In this document: in pieces, positions 47,473 through 55,699 of the stretch
Position numbering within the stretch: the first letter of the stretch is position 1
Layout of the letters: each line of letters opens with the position of its first letter
Assembly (NCBI GenBank): GCA_000472185.1
Contig: AVDB01000005.1
Span: forward strand, 62,001 to 126,000
Direction: 5' to 3'
Length of the DNA stretch: 64,000 bases
From: Rhodobacteraceae bacterium HIMB11
GTDB lineage: Bacteria > Pseudomonadota > Alphaproteobacteria > Rhodobacterales > Rhodobacteraceae
The notes under the pieces: generated by a model
What the model saw: only the letters and a program-made list of their open reading frames with translations
Databases searched by the model: none
Told to the model about the DNA's origin: nothing
Made by a program: the position numbers and the translations under genes

Positions 47473-48045
47473 TTAATACACCGGGGGCGCAATAACCCAG
47501 ATCGCGATGGCAGGATCAGGGTAGGGGTTTGACCATTCAAACATTTCGCCGCGAATTCGGAAACTATCCCCCGCGCCGACTGTAAATCGACGCCCGCCAA
47601 TCACCAGATCCAATTTGCCTTGGATGATATAGGCGACTTCTTGGGTGGCGCGTAAAACAGGCTCTGCCGTTTTTGAACCAGGCTTAAAAACCGAATGGAT
47701 CATTTCGAAATCATCGGTCAAATCTGGCGAGAGTAGCCCCTCTTTCAAACCTGTTTGGCGTTCTGAAATATCGCGTCGCGCATTGGCACGCACGATATAC
47801 CCCTGTTCGATTTCAGGGATTGTTTCCTCTAGCCCAAATATCGCCTCAGAAACATCCAGTGTTTTGGCGAGTTCTGCGATATCTTCTGCTGCGGGGGTTG
47901 AAAGATCACGTTCAACTTGGCTGAGCCATCCAACGGATTTTCCCATGCTTTCCGCCATTTGAGACAGTGTCAGGCCACGCGCCTTGCGCAAGGTGCGGAC
48001 ATCTGCACCAAGTGTTTTTTGCGCAATTTGGGTCTGGATCGTCAT
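47473..48045 (-). CDS. XRE-family regulator with C-terminal cupin domain
   Basis: A 190-residue regulator. The HTH is around residues 15-70 (LRKARGLTLSQMAESMGKSV, then SQVERDLSTPAAEDIAEL), and a cupin sensor domain spans about 110-185 (LDLVIGGRRFTVGAGDSFRI). This layout is common for regulators of amine and amino-acid catabolism, with the cupin sensing a small metabolite. First gene of the operon it probably controls; its TAA is followed at once by the LysE start. An imperfect AT-rich palindrome lies just upstream. Confidence 0.87.
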   Translation of the reverse strand: MTIQTQIAQKTLGADVRTLRKARGLTLSQMAESMGKSVGWLSQVERDLSTPAAEDIAELAKTLDVSEAIFGLEETIPEIEQGYIVRANARRDISERQTGLKEGLLSPDLTDDFEMIHSVFKPGSKTAEPVLRATQEVAYIIQGKLDLVIGGRRFTVGAGDSFRIRGEMFEWSNPYPDPAIAIWVIAPPVY

Positions 48046-48055
48046 GGATTATCCG

Positions 48056-48078
48056 TGAAAATTTCATTAATAATTTCA
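48056..48078. promoter_or_regulatory. Possible operator of the XRE-cupin regulator
   Basis: TGAAA and TTTCA arms flank an AT-rich, nearly symmetrical core (AATTTCATTAATAAT), 11 bases upstream of the regulator start codon. It is a candidate self-regulation site, judged from symmetry and position only. Confidence 0.3.
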
Positions 48079-48182
48079 TCTATGCCGCAGAAACCTGACT
48101 CTTGCAACGAAAATCTTGATTGAGGATCGGTGTTATGAAGGCTAAAGCAAAGAGACGCTTTATCATTCAGGAAACCGTTTTC

Positions 48183-48839
48183 ATGCCGCCCTTCCAATCT
48201 GAGTATAACCCACCCAATGATCCGATTGAGGTGGTTTATGAAGATGCGCATGTTGTGGCCGTGAATAAACCTACGGGGTTGTTGTCGGTACCGGGTAAAG
48301 GTGAACACCTGTCCGATTGTATGTTGTCTCGTGTTATGGTCGCCTTTCCCGATGCGTTATTGGTGCACCGATTGGATCGGGATACATCTGGGGTGATGGT
48401 CTTTGCGCTGACAGTGCATGCCCAGCGGTCAATGTCGATGCAATTCGAAGCGCGCAGCACGAAAAAGACATATGTGGCCTGCGTTGCGGGTGAGTTTAAA
48501 GAAAGCGAGGGCGAAATTGATTTGCCCCTAATCGTTGATTGGCCCAATCGACCAAAGCAGATGGTATGCCATGAAACGGGGAAACCCGCGGTGACAGAAT
48601 TCAAACGTATGTCTGTCACAGATGGTCGATCGCGTTTGCGCCTATTTCCGAAAACGGGACGGTCGCATCAGTTGCGCGTGCATTGTTTGGCGATTGGGCA
48701 TCCGATTTTGGGTGATCCGCTTTATGCCCCGGAAACCGTTGCGGATTTTCCGCGTCTTTTGTTGCACTCTGAAGAGTTGCGCATAAACCACCCAGAAAGC
48801 GGAAAAGGATTGCGCTTCCGTGCAAAATGCCCGTTTTGA
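48183..48839 (+). CDS. RluA-family pseudouridine synthase
   Basis: A protein of about 218 residues of the RluA family. LLVHRLDRDTSGVMVFAL carries the catalytic aspartate (HRLDRDTSG), and RLRLFPKTGRSHQLRVHC and GHPILGDPLY are the further family motifs. It converts uridine to pseudouridine in rRNA or tRNA; the target is not decided. There is no S4 domain. ATG 48183 (AGGA upstream) starts at the usual family N-terminus; ATG 48135, with a GAGGA site, would add 16 residues that look unlike the family. Confidence 0.87.
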   Translation: MPPFQSEYNPPNDPIEVVYEDAHVVAVNKPTGLLSVPGKGEHLSDCMLSRVMVAFPDALLVHRLDRDTSGVMVFALTVHAQRSMSMQFEARSTKKTYVACVAGEFKESEGEIDLPLIVDWPNRPKQMVCHETGKPAVTEFKRMSVTDGRSRLRLFPKTGRSHQLRVHCLAIGHPILGDPLYAPETVADFPRLLLHSEELRINHPESGKGLRFRAKCPF

Positions 48840-48892
48840 TGGTTTAAGTTGCCCCAAAACTACTTATATGCTGCGATAGGTAGGTGGGAATA

Positions 48893-49501
48893 ATGATGAT
48901 TAAATGGATTTTTAGACTGATACTGATCACGCTGTTGGCGGCGGTTTTACGCTATAACCTGCCTCAGCGGGACATCGTGCGTATTACAGATACGTATGAA
49001 AAACGTGTCGACCCTGGAGCAAATAGTTGGTTTTGGTCATCGGGGGATGCGGGAAGTGCCGCGGGCACCCCAAACCGCGACGTGTTCTTCATTCAGACAA
49101 CTGATGCCAACGAGAACCCGCGGGTCTATCGCAACGAAGATACAGGGTTCGGGTGGCCACCTTATTTTAAATTTAACACCTCAAACCTGCAGGCGCGCGC
49201 AGCGGATTTGATTTCAAAGGCTGATGATGAAACGCCCCAATGGGTTGCCGTAACACATTATGGTTGGCGCAACGAATTGCTGTCGATTTTCCCGAATGCA
49301 ACCAAGGTCAAGCCTGTTGATGGACCAGATGTACAATTGATCCCATGGTTCAACATTGTGTTTCTGATTGTGTTCGCTGCCGTATTTTGGGCGGTTTGGG
49401 TGCGTTGGGTGCGGTTTCGCCGTGCCAAGATTGACCCGACAACAGAACGTATCAGTGATTGGTTTGCCGATAAGTGGGATCGCTTGCGTGGACGCGGCTG
49501 A
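48893..49501 (+). CDS. DUF1523 family membrane protein
   Basis: A 202-residue protein with an N-terminal membrane segment (about residues 4-20), a soluble middle of about 120 residues (PQRDIVRITDTYEKRV near its start) and a second membrane segment near residues 147-170, followed by a basic tail. It matches the DUF1523 family of Rhodobacterales; function unknown. An AGGTGGGA site precedes ATG 48893. Its stop codon directly abuts the end of the convergent regulator gene. Confidence 0.75.
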   Translation: MMIKWIFRLILITLLAAVLRYNLPQRDIVRITDTYEKRVDPGANSWFWSSGDAGSAAGTPNRDVFFIQTTDANENPRVYRNEDTGFGWPPYFKFNTSNLQARAADLISKADDETPQWVAVTHYGWRNELLSIFPNATKVKPVDGPDVQLIPWFNIVFLIVFAAVFWAVWVRWVRFRRAKIDPTTERISDWFADKWDRLRGRG

Positions 49502-50272
49502 TTAATCGCGGCTTAACTCGTGTTCAAAGCGCCGCTTTGCGATTTCTTCGTTGCGTTCGGCAATCATTGAATCCTGAAGTGATGCTTTTACGAAATCCAT
49601 ATGGGCCTCAACCGCGGCACGTGCTGCGGTGGGATCACGTTCTTGGATTGCGGTATTGATCGCCTTGTGTTGGTTTAGCAATTCATCGCGTGTTGTGCGT
49701 TGTCGGAACATCACCTGACGATTGTAAAATACGCCTTCGCGTAACAATTCATACATGGACCGCATCATATGCAACATGATGACGTTATGACTCGCCTCAA
49801 TGATGGAAAGGTGAAATTCGGCGTCTAGTTGCGCCTCGTCGGTTGGATTGCGTTTTGTATGTGCTGCGGCCATTTTATCATAAATGGTTTGGATCACCCG
49901 TAAATCTATGTCCGATCCCAGACGTGCTGCCCGTTCTGCCGCCAAACCCTCCATGTCACGTCGAAAGGCAACGTAATCAAACACCGCCGCGTCATGTTCG
50001 CTAAACAATGATACCAGCGCGGGGGAAAACGCATTTCCCAAAACATCAGCCACAAAAATCCCAGCACCTGCGCGGGATGATAACAGCCCTTTTTCCTGCA
50101 AATCCGCGATCGCCTCACGCAGGGATGGACGAGACACGCCCATACGATCGGCCAGTTCACGTTCAGATGGCAGGCGTTCGCCCGGGCGCAAAATACCCCG
50201 AAGGATCAATTCCTCGATCTGATGTGTGACTGCCTGCGATAGCTTGCCTGCTGTGATTTTTTCAAACGGCAT
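49502..50272 (-). CDS. FadR/GntR-family transcriptional regulator
   Basis: A 256-residue regulator. The N-terminal winged helix has GILRPGERLPSERELADRMG and VSRPSLREAIADLQEKGLL (about residues 25-65), and a helical FCD ligand domain follows (FRRDMEGLAAERAARL, then DAEFHLSIIEASHN). FCD regulators respond to organic acids such as pyruvate, lactate or glycolate. A perfect palindrome sits 11 bases upstream of its start codon, so it is likely autoregulated. The target genes beyond itself are not evident here. Confidence 0.88.
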   Translation of the reverse strand: MPFEKITAGKLSQAVTHQIEELILRGILRPGERLPSERELADRMGVSRPSLREAIADLQEKGLLSSRAGAGIFVADVLGNAFSPALVSLFSEHDAAVFDYVAFRRDMEGLAAERAARLGSDIDLRVIQTIYDKMAAAHTKRNPTDEAQLDAEFHLSIIEASHNVIMLHMMRSMYELLREGVFYNRQVMFRQRTTRDELLNQHKAINTAIQERDPTAARAAVEAHMDFVKASLQDSMIAERNEEIAKRRFEHELSRD

Positions 50273-50282
50273 GAATGGGCCT

Positions 50283-50307
50283 TATTGGTCTGATGATTTG
50301 ACCAATA
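50283..50307. promoter_or_regulatory. Operator palindrome of the FadR-type regulator
   Basis: Perfect 8-bp arms, TATTGGTC and GACCAATA, with a 9-bp spacer. The TGGTC/GACCA core is the typical half-site of FadR-subfamily GntR proteins, although the spacer is longer than in the usual compact form. It lies between the regulator start (50272) and the end of the upstream GNAT gene (50333). Confidence 0.7.
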
Positions 50308-50332
50308 TATCGCCAAAGCTGAAAATGACAAA

Positions 50333-50794
50333 TTATACCTTTGTCAGGTCTTTGCGCATAAACACAGAAAATTCGGCGGGTTCATATGCACCAAACGGGC
50401 CGCATAGGACAAATCCCTCGTGTTCATACAAGCGATGCGCATCATGTAGCAATGATCCCGTTTCAAGCTTTAATTGTGACAGTCCCAAATCCCTTGCCGT
50501 GCCTTCTAAACGCTGAATGATCTTTTGCCCCAAACCACGCCCACGTGCGTCTGGGTCTGTGAAAATGGATTTCAATTCGCCATATCCCTCCTTTACAGCC
50601 AGAGCGCCACAGGCCCGATAAACCCCATCAACCCGAACACCGAAAAAATGAATGTGTGCGTCACACAATGCGTCAATGGATAGAAAATGGTTCGCTTCGG
50701 CGGGAAACAAACGGCCCATCAAATCGTGACTGGCCTGAAGCAGGTCGCGAATTTCTGGGTGTCTGGGGGATGCGTATTCAATTGAAATTGTCAT
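50333..50794 (-). CDS. GNAT family N-acetyltransferase
   Basis: A 153-residue GNAT enzyme. The acetyl-CoA binding motif A is ELKSIFTDPDARGRGLGQKI (Q/RxxGxG as RGRGLG) around residues 72-92, and LKLETGSLLHDAHRLYEHEG gives motif B. It transfers an acetyl group to an unknown amine. It lies 60 bases upstream of the GntR-family regulator gene on the same strand, and divergent from smc. Confidence 0.87.
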   Translation of the reverse strand: MTISIEYASPRHPEIRDLLQASHDLMGRLFPAEANHFLSIDALCDAHIHFFGVRVDGVYRACGALAVKEGYGELKSIFTDPDARGRGLGQKIIQRLEGTARDLGLSQLKLETGSLLHDAHRLYEHEGFVLCGPFGAYEPAEFSVFMRKDLTKV

Positions 50795-50833
50795 TTAGGG
50801 GTCTTTTGAAATCTTTGGTTTGGATGTCGAAGT

Positions 50834-50852
50834 CACAATATATTGTGGATAA
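50834..50852. promoter_or_regulatory. Palindrome and DnaA-box-like site upstream of smc
   Basis: CACAATATATTGTG (50834-50847) is a perfect 14-bp palindrome that matches the core of the NrdR-box consensus. It overlaps TGTGGATAA (50844-50852), the reverse complement of the DnaA box TTATCCACA. It lies in the 155-base gap between the divergent GNAT and smc genes. A second NrdR box, normally present about 30 bp away, was not found. Confidence 0.35.
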
Positions 50853-50949
50853 CTTTCCTTTGAATGGCAAGATCATGGGTGTCCATGTTGACTCAATTTA
50901 CTGCGCGTAGGACCATCAAGGTCAGAGAATCAATGACCGGGTAACAATT

Positions 50950-53900
50950 TTGCGCTTCACGCGGCTGAAACTAACAGGCTTCAAAAGCTTCGTAGATCCA
51001 ACTGAACTTCTGATTCAGGATGGCCTGACTGGTGTGGTCGGCCCAAATGGATGTGGGAAGTCAAACTTGTTGGAAGCGTTGCGGTGGGTGATGGGCGAAA
51101 ACCGCCCAACTGCGATGCGTGGCGGTGGCATGGAGGATGTGATTTTCGCCGGTGCTGCGACGCGTCCTGCGCGGAACTTTGCGGAAGTATCCCTAACCCT
51201 TGATAACTCCGAACGGCTTGCCCCCAGCGGATTTAACGACAGTGATGTGTTGGATATCGTGCGCCGCATCACCCGTGAAGTGGGCAGTGCGTACAAAGTT
51301 CTGGGCAAAGATGTGCGTGCCCGCGATGTGCAGATGTTATTTGCCGATGCGTCAACAGGGGCACATTCCCCTGCCTTGGTCCGTCAGGGGCAGATTTCAG
51401 AACTGATTAACGCAAAGCCAAAAAATCGTCGGCGTATATTGGAAGAGGCCGCTGGTATTTCGGGACTGTATCAACGTCGTCACGAAGCCGAGCTGAAACT
51501 GAAATCAGCCGAAGCAAATCTTTTACGGGTCGATGATGTTATCGAACAGCTGAGCAATCAATTGGCCCAACTGATGCGGCAGGCCAAGCAGGCGGCGCGA
51601 TATCGTGAAATTGGTGAAAGCCTGCGCCACGCAGAAGGTTTGTTGCTGTTCCAACGTTGGCAAGAGGCGGATCATGCACGCCTATCCGCAGAACAACAGT
51701 TGAAAGAACGTATCCTAGCCGCGTCCCAATCCGAAACCGAAGTGCGGATGTCCACCAAGGCACGCGAAGCTGCAGAAGACGCCATGCCGCCCTTGCGCGA
51801 AGAAGAAGCAGTGGCATCGGCCATCTTGCAACGCTTGAACGTGCAACGCAATAGCCTGAACGAACAAGAAGCGCAGGCCAAAGAACGCATTCAGACGCTG
51901 GAAAACAGAATTGAACAGCTGCTTCAAGATATGGAGCGCGAAACGGGCCTGAACAAAGACGCGGGCGAAACGATCGAACGTTTAGAGTGGGAAGCGCGCG
52001 AATTGGCCAAGGCGACCGAAGGTCAAGACGAAAAACTAGCGTCCGCGCAGGCTGCCGCGCAGGATGCCGCGGGTGTTTTGCAAGACAGAGAAGCCGAGCT
52101 ATCGGAAAAGACCGAAGATGTCGCGCGGCTTGCGGCCCGTCATCAAAGCGCGCAGCGTTTGTTTGAGGATATGAAGAAAACGGTGGAAAGATCAGAAGCC
52201 TCTGCCGTTACGGCCCGCCAGTCCGCAGAAGAGGCAGAAAAAAAGCTCTCGCATGTGGCGCAGCTGCTTGAAGAGGCAAAAATACGCTCTGAAACGGCGG
52301 TTACGGCTGCGGCGCAGTCCGAACAGGCGTTGGCCACGATTGAGCAGGCGCGAAGTGAAACGCAAGCGCGGGAAGCGGATGCGCGCGCCGAAAGATCAGA
52401 AGCAGAAGGGGAAACCAATGCGATCCGTGCCGAGGTAACGGCGCTGGCGAAATTGGTTGAACGCGATACCGCAGAGGGTGGGCAAATCATTGACCGCCTG
52501 CAGGTTGAAAAAGGGTTTGAAAAGGCGCTGGGCGCCGCATTGGCCGATGATTTGCGCGCACCTGAGGTTGATGTGGATGGTCCAACAGGATGGGCCGTTT
52601 TGCCCGCCTATGCTCAGGATCAACAACTCCCTGATGGTGTCACCGCCCTGTCGCAACACGTGTCGGTTCCAGATGTATTGGGGCGGCGTATGGGGCAGAT
52701 TGGTTTGGTTGATGCAGATGACGGAAACCGTTTGCAGCGCTTGTTGAAACCTGGACAGCGGTTGGTCAGTACCGAAGGGGACGTTTGGCGTTGGGATGGG
52801 TTCCGCGCCTGGGCCGAAGATGCCCCATCCTCTGCCGCGTTGCGATTGCAACAATTGAACCGTTTAGAAGAGCTAAAGCAATTGTTAGAGCGTGCCACCG
52901 TGCGCATGGGCGCTGCTCAAAAGGCGCACGAAAGCCTGAACGATTTATTGGCAGAGCAATCGCGCACGGAGCGCGAGGCACGCGATGCCCGCAGAGATGC
53001 GGATCGCGAAGTTGGTGAAGCCGCCCGTTTCATGAGCCGTGCAGAAGCGGACCGCGATATGGCGCAGGGCCGTATTGAAACTCTAAAGCTTGCAGTGGAG
53101 CGGTATGAGGAAGAGGCAAATGTTGCCATTCGTCAACGCAACGAAGCGGAAAACGCCCTGAAATCCCTTGGCGATTTGGAAGCGGCACGAGATCAAATCG
53201 AAGATTTGCGCATGACCGTTGAGGCCGCGCGGATGACAATGATGACCAAGCGGTCAACGTTTGATGAGGTGCGCCGTGAGGGCGAGGCCCGCACGCGTCG
53301 CAGCCAAGAAGTGACAAAAGAGTTAAGTGGTTGGCGCCACCGATTGGAAACCGCAGAGAAGCGATCCGCAGAATTGTTTGAACGAAAAGGCCAAGCCGAA
53401 GAGGAGTTGGCGACAGCAGTTGCAGCACCAACCGAAATTGCGGCGCAGCGCGATGCTTTGGGTCAGGCGATTGAGGACGCAGAAAAACGTCGACAGGCCG
53501 CGGCAGATCAGCTTGCCATCGGGGAAACGCAGGTGCGCGAAGCGATGAACGAGGAGCGTGATTTAGAACGCGCAGCATCAGAAGCGCGCGAGGTCCGCGC
53601 GGCCGCAGAGGCACGCGCAGAAGCCGCACGTGAGGCCGTGCAAGCCGCGAAGGACCGCATTCAAGAAGTGTTGGAAACGACGCCAGAGGCGCTGTTGGAA
53701 AGCTTGAATACGGATGCAGAGAGAATGCCGCCCTCTGATCAGGTTGAGGCAGAGGTCAATCGTCTGAAACGACAGCGTGACGCACTGGGCGCAGTTAATC
53801 TGCGTGCAGAGGAAGACGCACGTGAAGTTGAGCACGAGCATGCTCAGTTGTTGAATGAAAAGACGGACCTAGAAGAAGCGATCAAAGCGCTGCGAGGTGG

Positions 53901-54405
53901 GATTGCAAGCCTGAACCGTGAGGGGCGCGAACGTTTGTTGACGGCATTTGAGCAAGTCAACGAGAATTTCGGCAACTTGTTTAAACATTTGTTCGGTGGC
54001 GGTGAAGCCAATTTGGTTTTGGTGGAAAGTGAAGATCCGCTGGATGCAGGTCTGGAAATTATGTGCCAACCACCTGGTAAGAAATTGGCGACGCTGTCCC
54101 TGTTGTCGGGTGGGGAACAAACACTGACAGCGCTTGCGTTGATCTTTGCCGTGTTTTTGGCAAACCCTGCGCCGATTTGTGTGTTGGACGAGGTTGATGC
54201 GCCGTTGGATGATGCCAACGTCACACGGTTCTGCGACTTGCTGGACGAAATGTGCCGCCGCACGGACACACGGTTCCTAATTATCACGCACCACGCGGTG
54301 ACGATGGCGCGGATGGACCGTTTGTTTGGTGTTACAATGCAGGAACAGGGTGTCAGCCAGTTGGTGTCAGTCGACCTGAAAAAGGCGGAACAACTGGTGG
54401 CCTAA
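50950..54405 (+). CDS. smc: Chromosome segregation protein SMC
   Basis: A 1151-residue SMC ATPase. Walker A is GPNGCGKSN near residue 32; a first coiled coil spans about 170-500, the hinge about 500-650 (EKGFEKALGAALADDLRAPE), the second coiled coil 660-990, then the signature LLSGGEQTLTALALIF and Walker B ICVLDEVDAPLDDAN. It condenses and aligns replicated chromosome arms with ScpAB. The start is TTG at 50950: MRFTRLKLTGFKSFVDPTEL is the family N-terminus, and the only nearby ATG upstream (ATGACCGGGTAA) stops after three codons. Confidence 0.95.
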   Translation: MRFTRLKLTGFKSFVDPTELLIQDGLTGVVGPNGCGKSNLLEALRWVMGENRPTAMRGGGMEDVIFAGAATRPARNFAEVSLTLDNSERLAPSGFNDSDVLDIVRRITREVGSAYKVLGKDVRARDVQMLFADASTGAHSPALVRQGQISELINAKPKNRRRILEEAAGISGLYQRRHEAELKLKSAEANLLRVDDVIEQLSNQLAQLMRQAKQAARYREIGESLRHAEGLLLFQRWQEADHARLSAEQQLKERILAASQSETEVRMSTKAREAAEDAMPPLREEEAVASAILQRLNVQRNSLNEQEAQAKERIQTLENRIEQLLQDMERETGLNKDAGETIERLEWEARELAKATEGQDEKLASAQAAAQDAAGVLQDREAELSEKTEDVARLAARHQSAQRLFEDMKKTVERSEASAVTARQSAEEAEKKLSHVAQLLEEAKIRSETAVTAAAQSEQALATIEQARSETQAREADARAERSEAEGETNAIRAEVTALAKLVERDTAEGGQIIDRLQVEKGFEKALGAALADDLRAPEVDVDGPTGWAVLPAYAQDQQLPDGVTALSQHVSVPDVLGRRMGQIGLVDADDGNRLQRLLKPGQRLVSTEGDVWRWDGFRAWAEDAPSSAALRLQQLNRLEELKQLLERATVRMGAAQKAHESLNDLLAEQSRTEREARDARRDADREVGEAARFMSRAEADRDMAQGRIETLKLAVERYEEEANVAIRQRNEAENALKSLGDLEAARDQIEDLRMTVEAARMTMMTKRSTFDEVRREGEARTRRSQEVTKELSGWRHRLETAEKRSAELFERKGQAEEELATAVAAPTEIAAQRDALGQAIEDAEKRRQAAADQLAIGETQVREAMNEERDLERAASEAREVRAAAEARAEAAREAVQAAKDRIQEVLETTPEALLESLNTDAERMPPSDQVEAEVNRLKRQRDALGAVNLRAEEDAREVEHEHAQLLNEKTDLEEAIKALRGGIASLNREGRERLLTAFEQVNENFGNLFKHLFGGGEANLVLVESEDPLDAGLEIMCQPPGKKLATLSLLSGGEQTLTALALIFAVFLANPAPICVLDEVDAPLDDANVTRFCDLLDEMCRRTDTRFLIITHHAVTMARMDRLFGVTMQEQGVSQLVSVDLKKAEQLVA

Positions 54406-54415
54406 TCGGGATTTC

Positions 54416-54438
54416 GTGCGCCGCTTGTGCTGGCGCAC
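54416..54438 (+). terminator. Hairpin after smc
   Basis: A 7-bp GC-rich stem, GTGCGCC with GGCGCAC around a 9-base loop, 10 bases after the smc stop and before the end of the convergent transglycosylase gene. There is no T-run, so confidence is limited. Confidence 0.35.
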
Positions 54439-54463
54439 ATCGCCCCACCCGCCATCCCGTAGG

Positions 54464-55636
54464 TTAGAGATGGTTAAGCATTTCGTGCGTCGGCCATGCG
54501 TCTGCGGGTAATCCCAGTTTTTGCTGAACGTCCTGAACGGCGGCACGGGTATTTGCGCCCAAAATTCCATCCACTTTGCCAACATTATAGCCAAGCTCCT
54601 GAAGCCGTGTTTGCAGTTGCTTCATTTCAGCACCAGAAAGCGCGGGATCTGGTGACCCAGCAGTGAAGGGTGATGCACCTTCAAGGCGTGTGGCGAAATA
54701 GGCGGCGGTAGTCACATAAACAAAGCTCTGGTTCCATTCAAAATAGACCTGAAAATTCGGGTATGCGATGAACGCGGGTCCCTTGCGCCCTTGGGGAAGA
54801 ATGATTGAGGCTTGCAAAGAGGCATCGCCAAGGCGCCCTTCGCGCGGGGTTACCCCCAAACGTTTCCATTCGCGCACAGATTTCTGTTTGTCCAACCCTG
54901 TTTCACCCCATGGCAAGTTATTTGGAACAATCACCTCTTGCAGCCACGGTTGGCCCGCGCGCCAGCCCAAGTTGGACAGCAAATGCGCCCCGCTCAACAA
55001 GGCATCTGGAGCCGAGGTTTTCAGGTTGATCTGGCCATCCCCGTCGCCATCAATTCCGCTTTCGATAATGTCACCAGGCAGCATTTGAACCATCCCGATT
55101 TCACCAGCCCAAGCGCCTGTTGTTGAACGGGGGTCAAAATCTCCACGCGCAAATAATTCAAGGGCTGCGAACACCTGAGGTCGGAACAATTCAGGGCGGC
55201 GGCAGTCATACGAAAGCGTGACCAAAGCGTTCAGCGTGTTGAAATCGCCTTGGAATGCGCCGAAGTCCGTTTCAAATGCCCAAAATGCAGTTAACACACC
55301 CCGCGAAATTCCGTAATCGCGTTCGATACGGTCAAAAACAGCCTTATATTTTTTCAGGTTTTTTGCCCCATGATCGCGTCGATGTTTGCTGATCAAACGG
55401 CCTGAAAATTCCAGAAAGGGGAGTTGGAATACACCTTGTGAACGATCAGCTTTGATCACTTTGGGATCTTGGGCCACGCCCGAGAAAAAGTCGGTTACCT
55501 GACGATTTGAGTATCCTAAATCACGCGCTTCTGATTTCAGGTCATTTACAAAGTTGTCAAAAGATCCACCGCATTGTGCAGCATAGGCCGCGGTTGAGAG
55601 CGATAGGGTTGCAAGGACAGAAAAAATTAGGCGCAC
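54464..55636 (-). CDS. Lytic murein transglycosylase (MltB type) with peptidoglycan-binding domain
   Basis: A 390-residue exported enzyme. A signal peptide (MRLIFSVLATLSLSTAAYAA) precedes the SLT-like catalytic domain with the catalytic glutamate in FWAFETDFGAFQGD and the motif GEIGMVQMLPGDI; the C-terminal 60 residues are a PG_binding_1 domain (LQTRLQELGYNVGKVDGILG). It cleaves the glycan strand with 1,6-anhydro product. The GTG at 55636 has a GGAGG site five bases upstream and starts exactly at the signal peptide. No lipobox cysteine was seen, so it is likely soluble periplasmic. Confidence 0.9.
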   Translation of the reverse strand: MRLIFSVLATLSLSTAAYAAQCGGSFDNFVNDLKSEARDLGYSNRQVTDFFSGVAQDPKVIKADRSQGVFQLPFLEFSGRLISKHRRDHGAKNLKKYKAVFDRIERDYGISRGVLTAFWAFETDFGAFQGDFNTLNALVTLSYDCRRPELFRPQVFAALELFARGDFDPRSTTGAWAGEIGMVQMLPGDIIESGIDGDGDGQINLKTSAPDALLSGAHLLSNLGWRAGQPWLQEVIVPNNLPWGETGLDKQKSVREWKRLGVTPREGRLGDASLQASIILPQGRKGPAFIAYPNFQVYFEWNQSFVYVTTAAYFATRLEGASPFTAGSPDPALSGAEMKQLQTRLQELGYNVGKVDGILGANTRAAVQDVQQKLGLPADAWPTHEMLNHL

Positions 55637-55699
55637 GCCAGCCTCCACAAATGAATTACGTCGACAGTAACAATCAAAAACTGATCTGCATACGGGGAA

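Noticed and set aside
53030-53629. 199-codon minus-strand frame inside smc
   Set aside because: Arises from the regular coiled-coil codon pattern of smc on the other strand; no recognisable protein.
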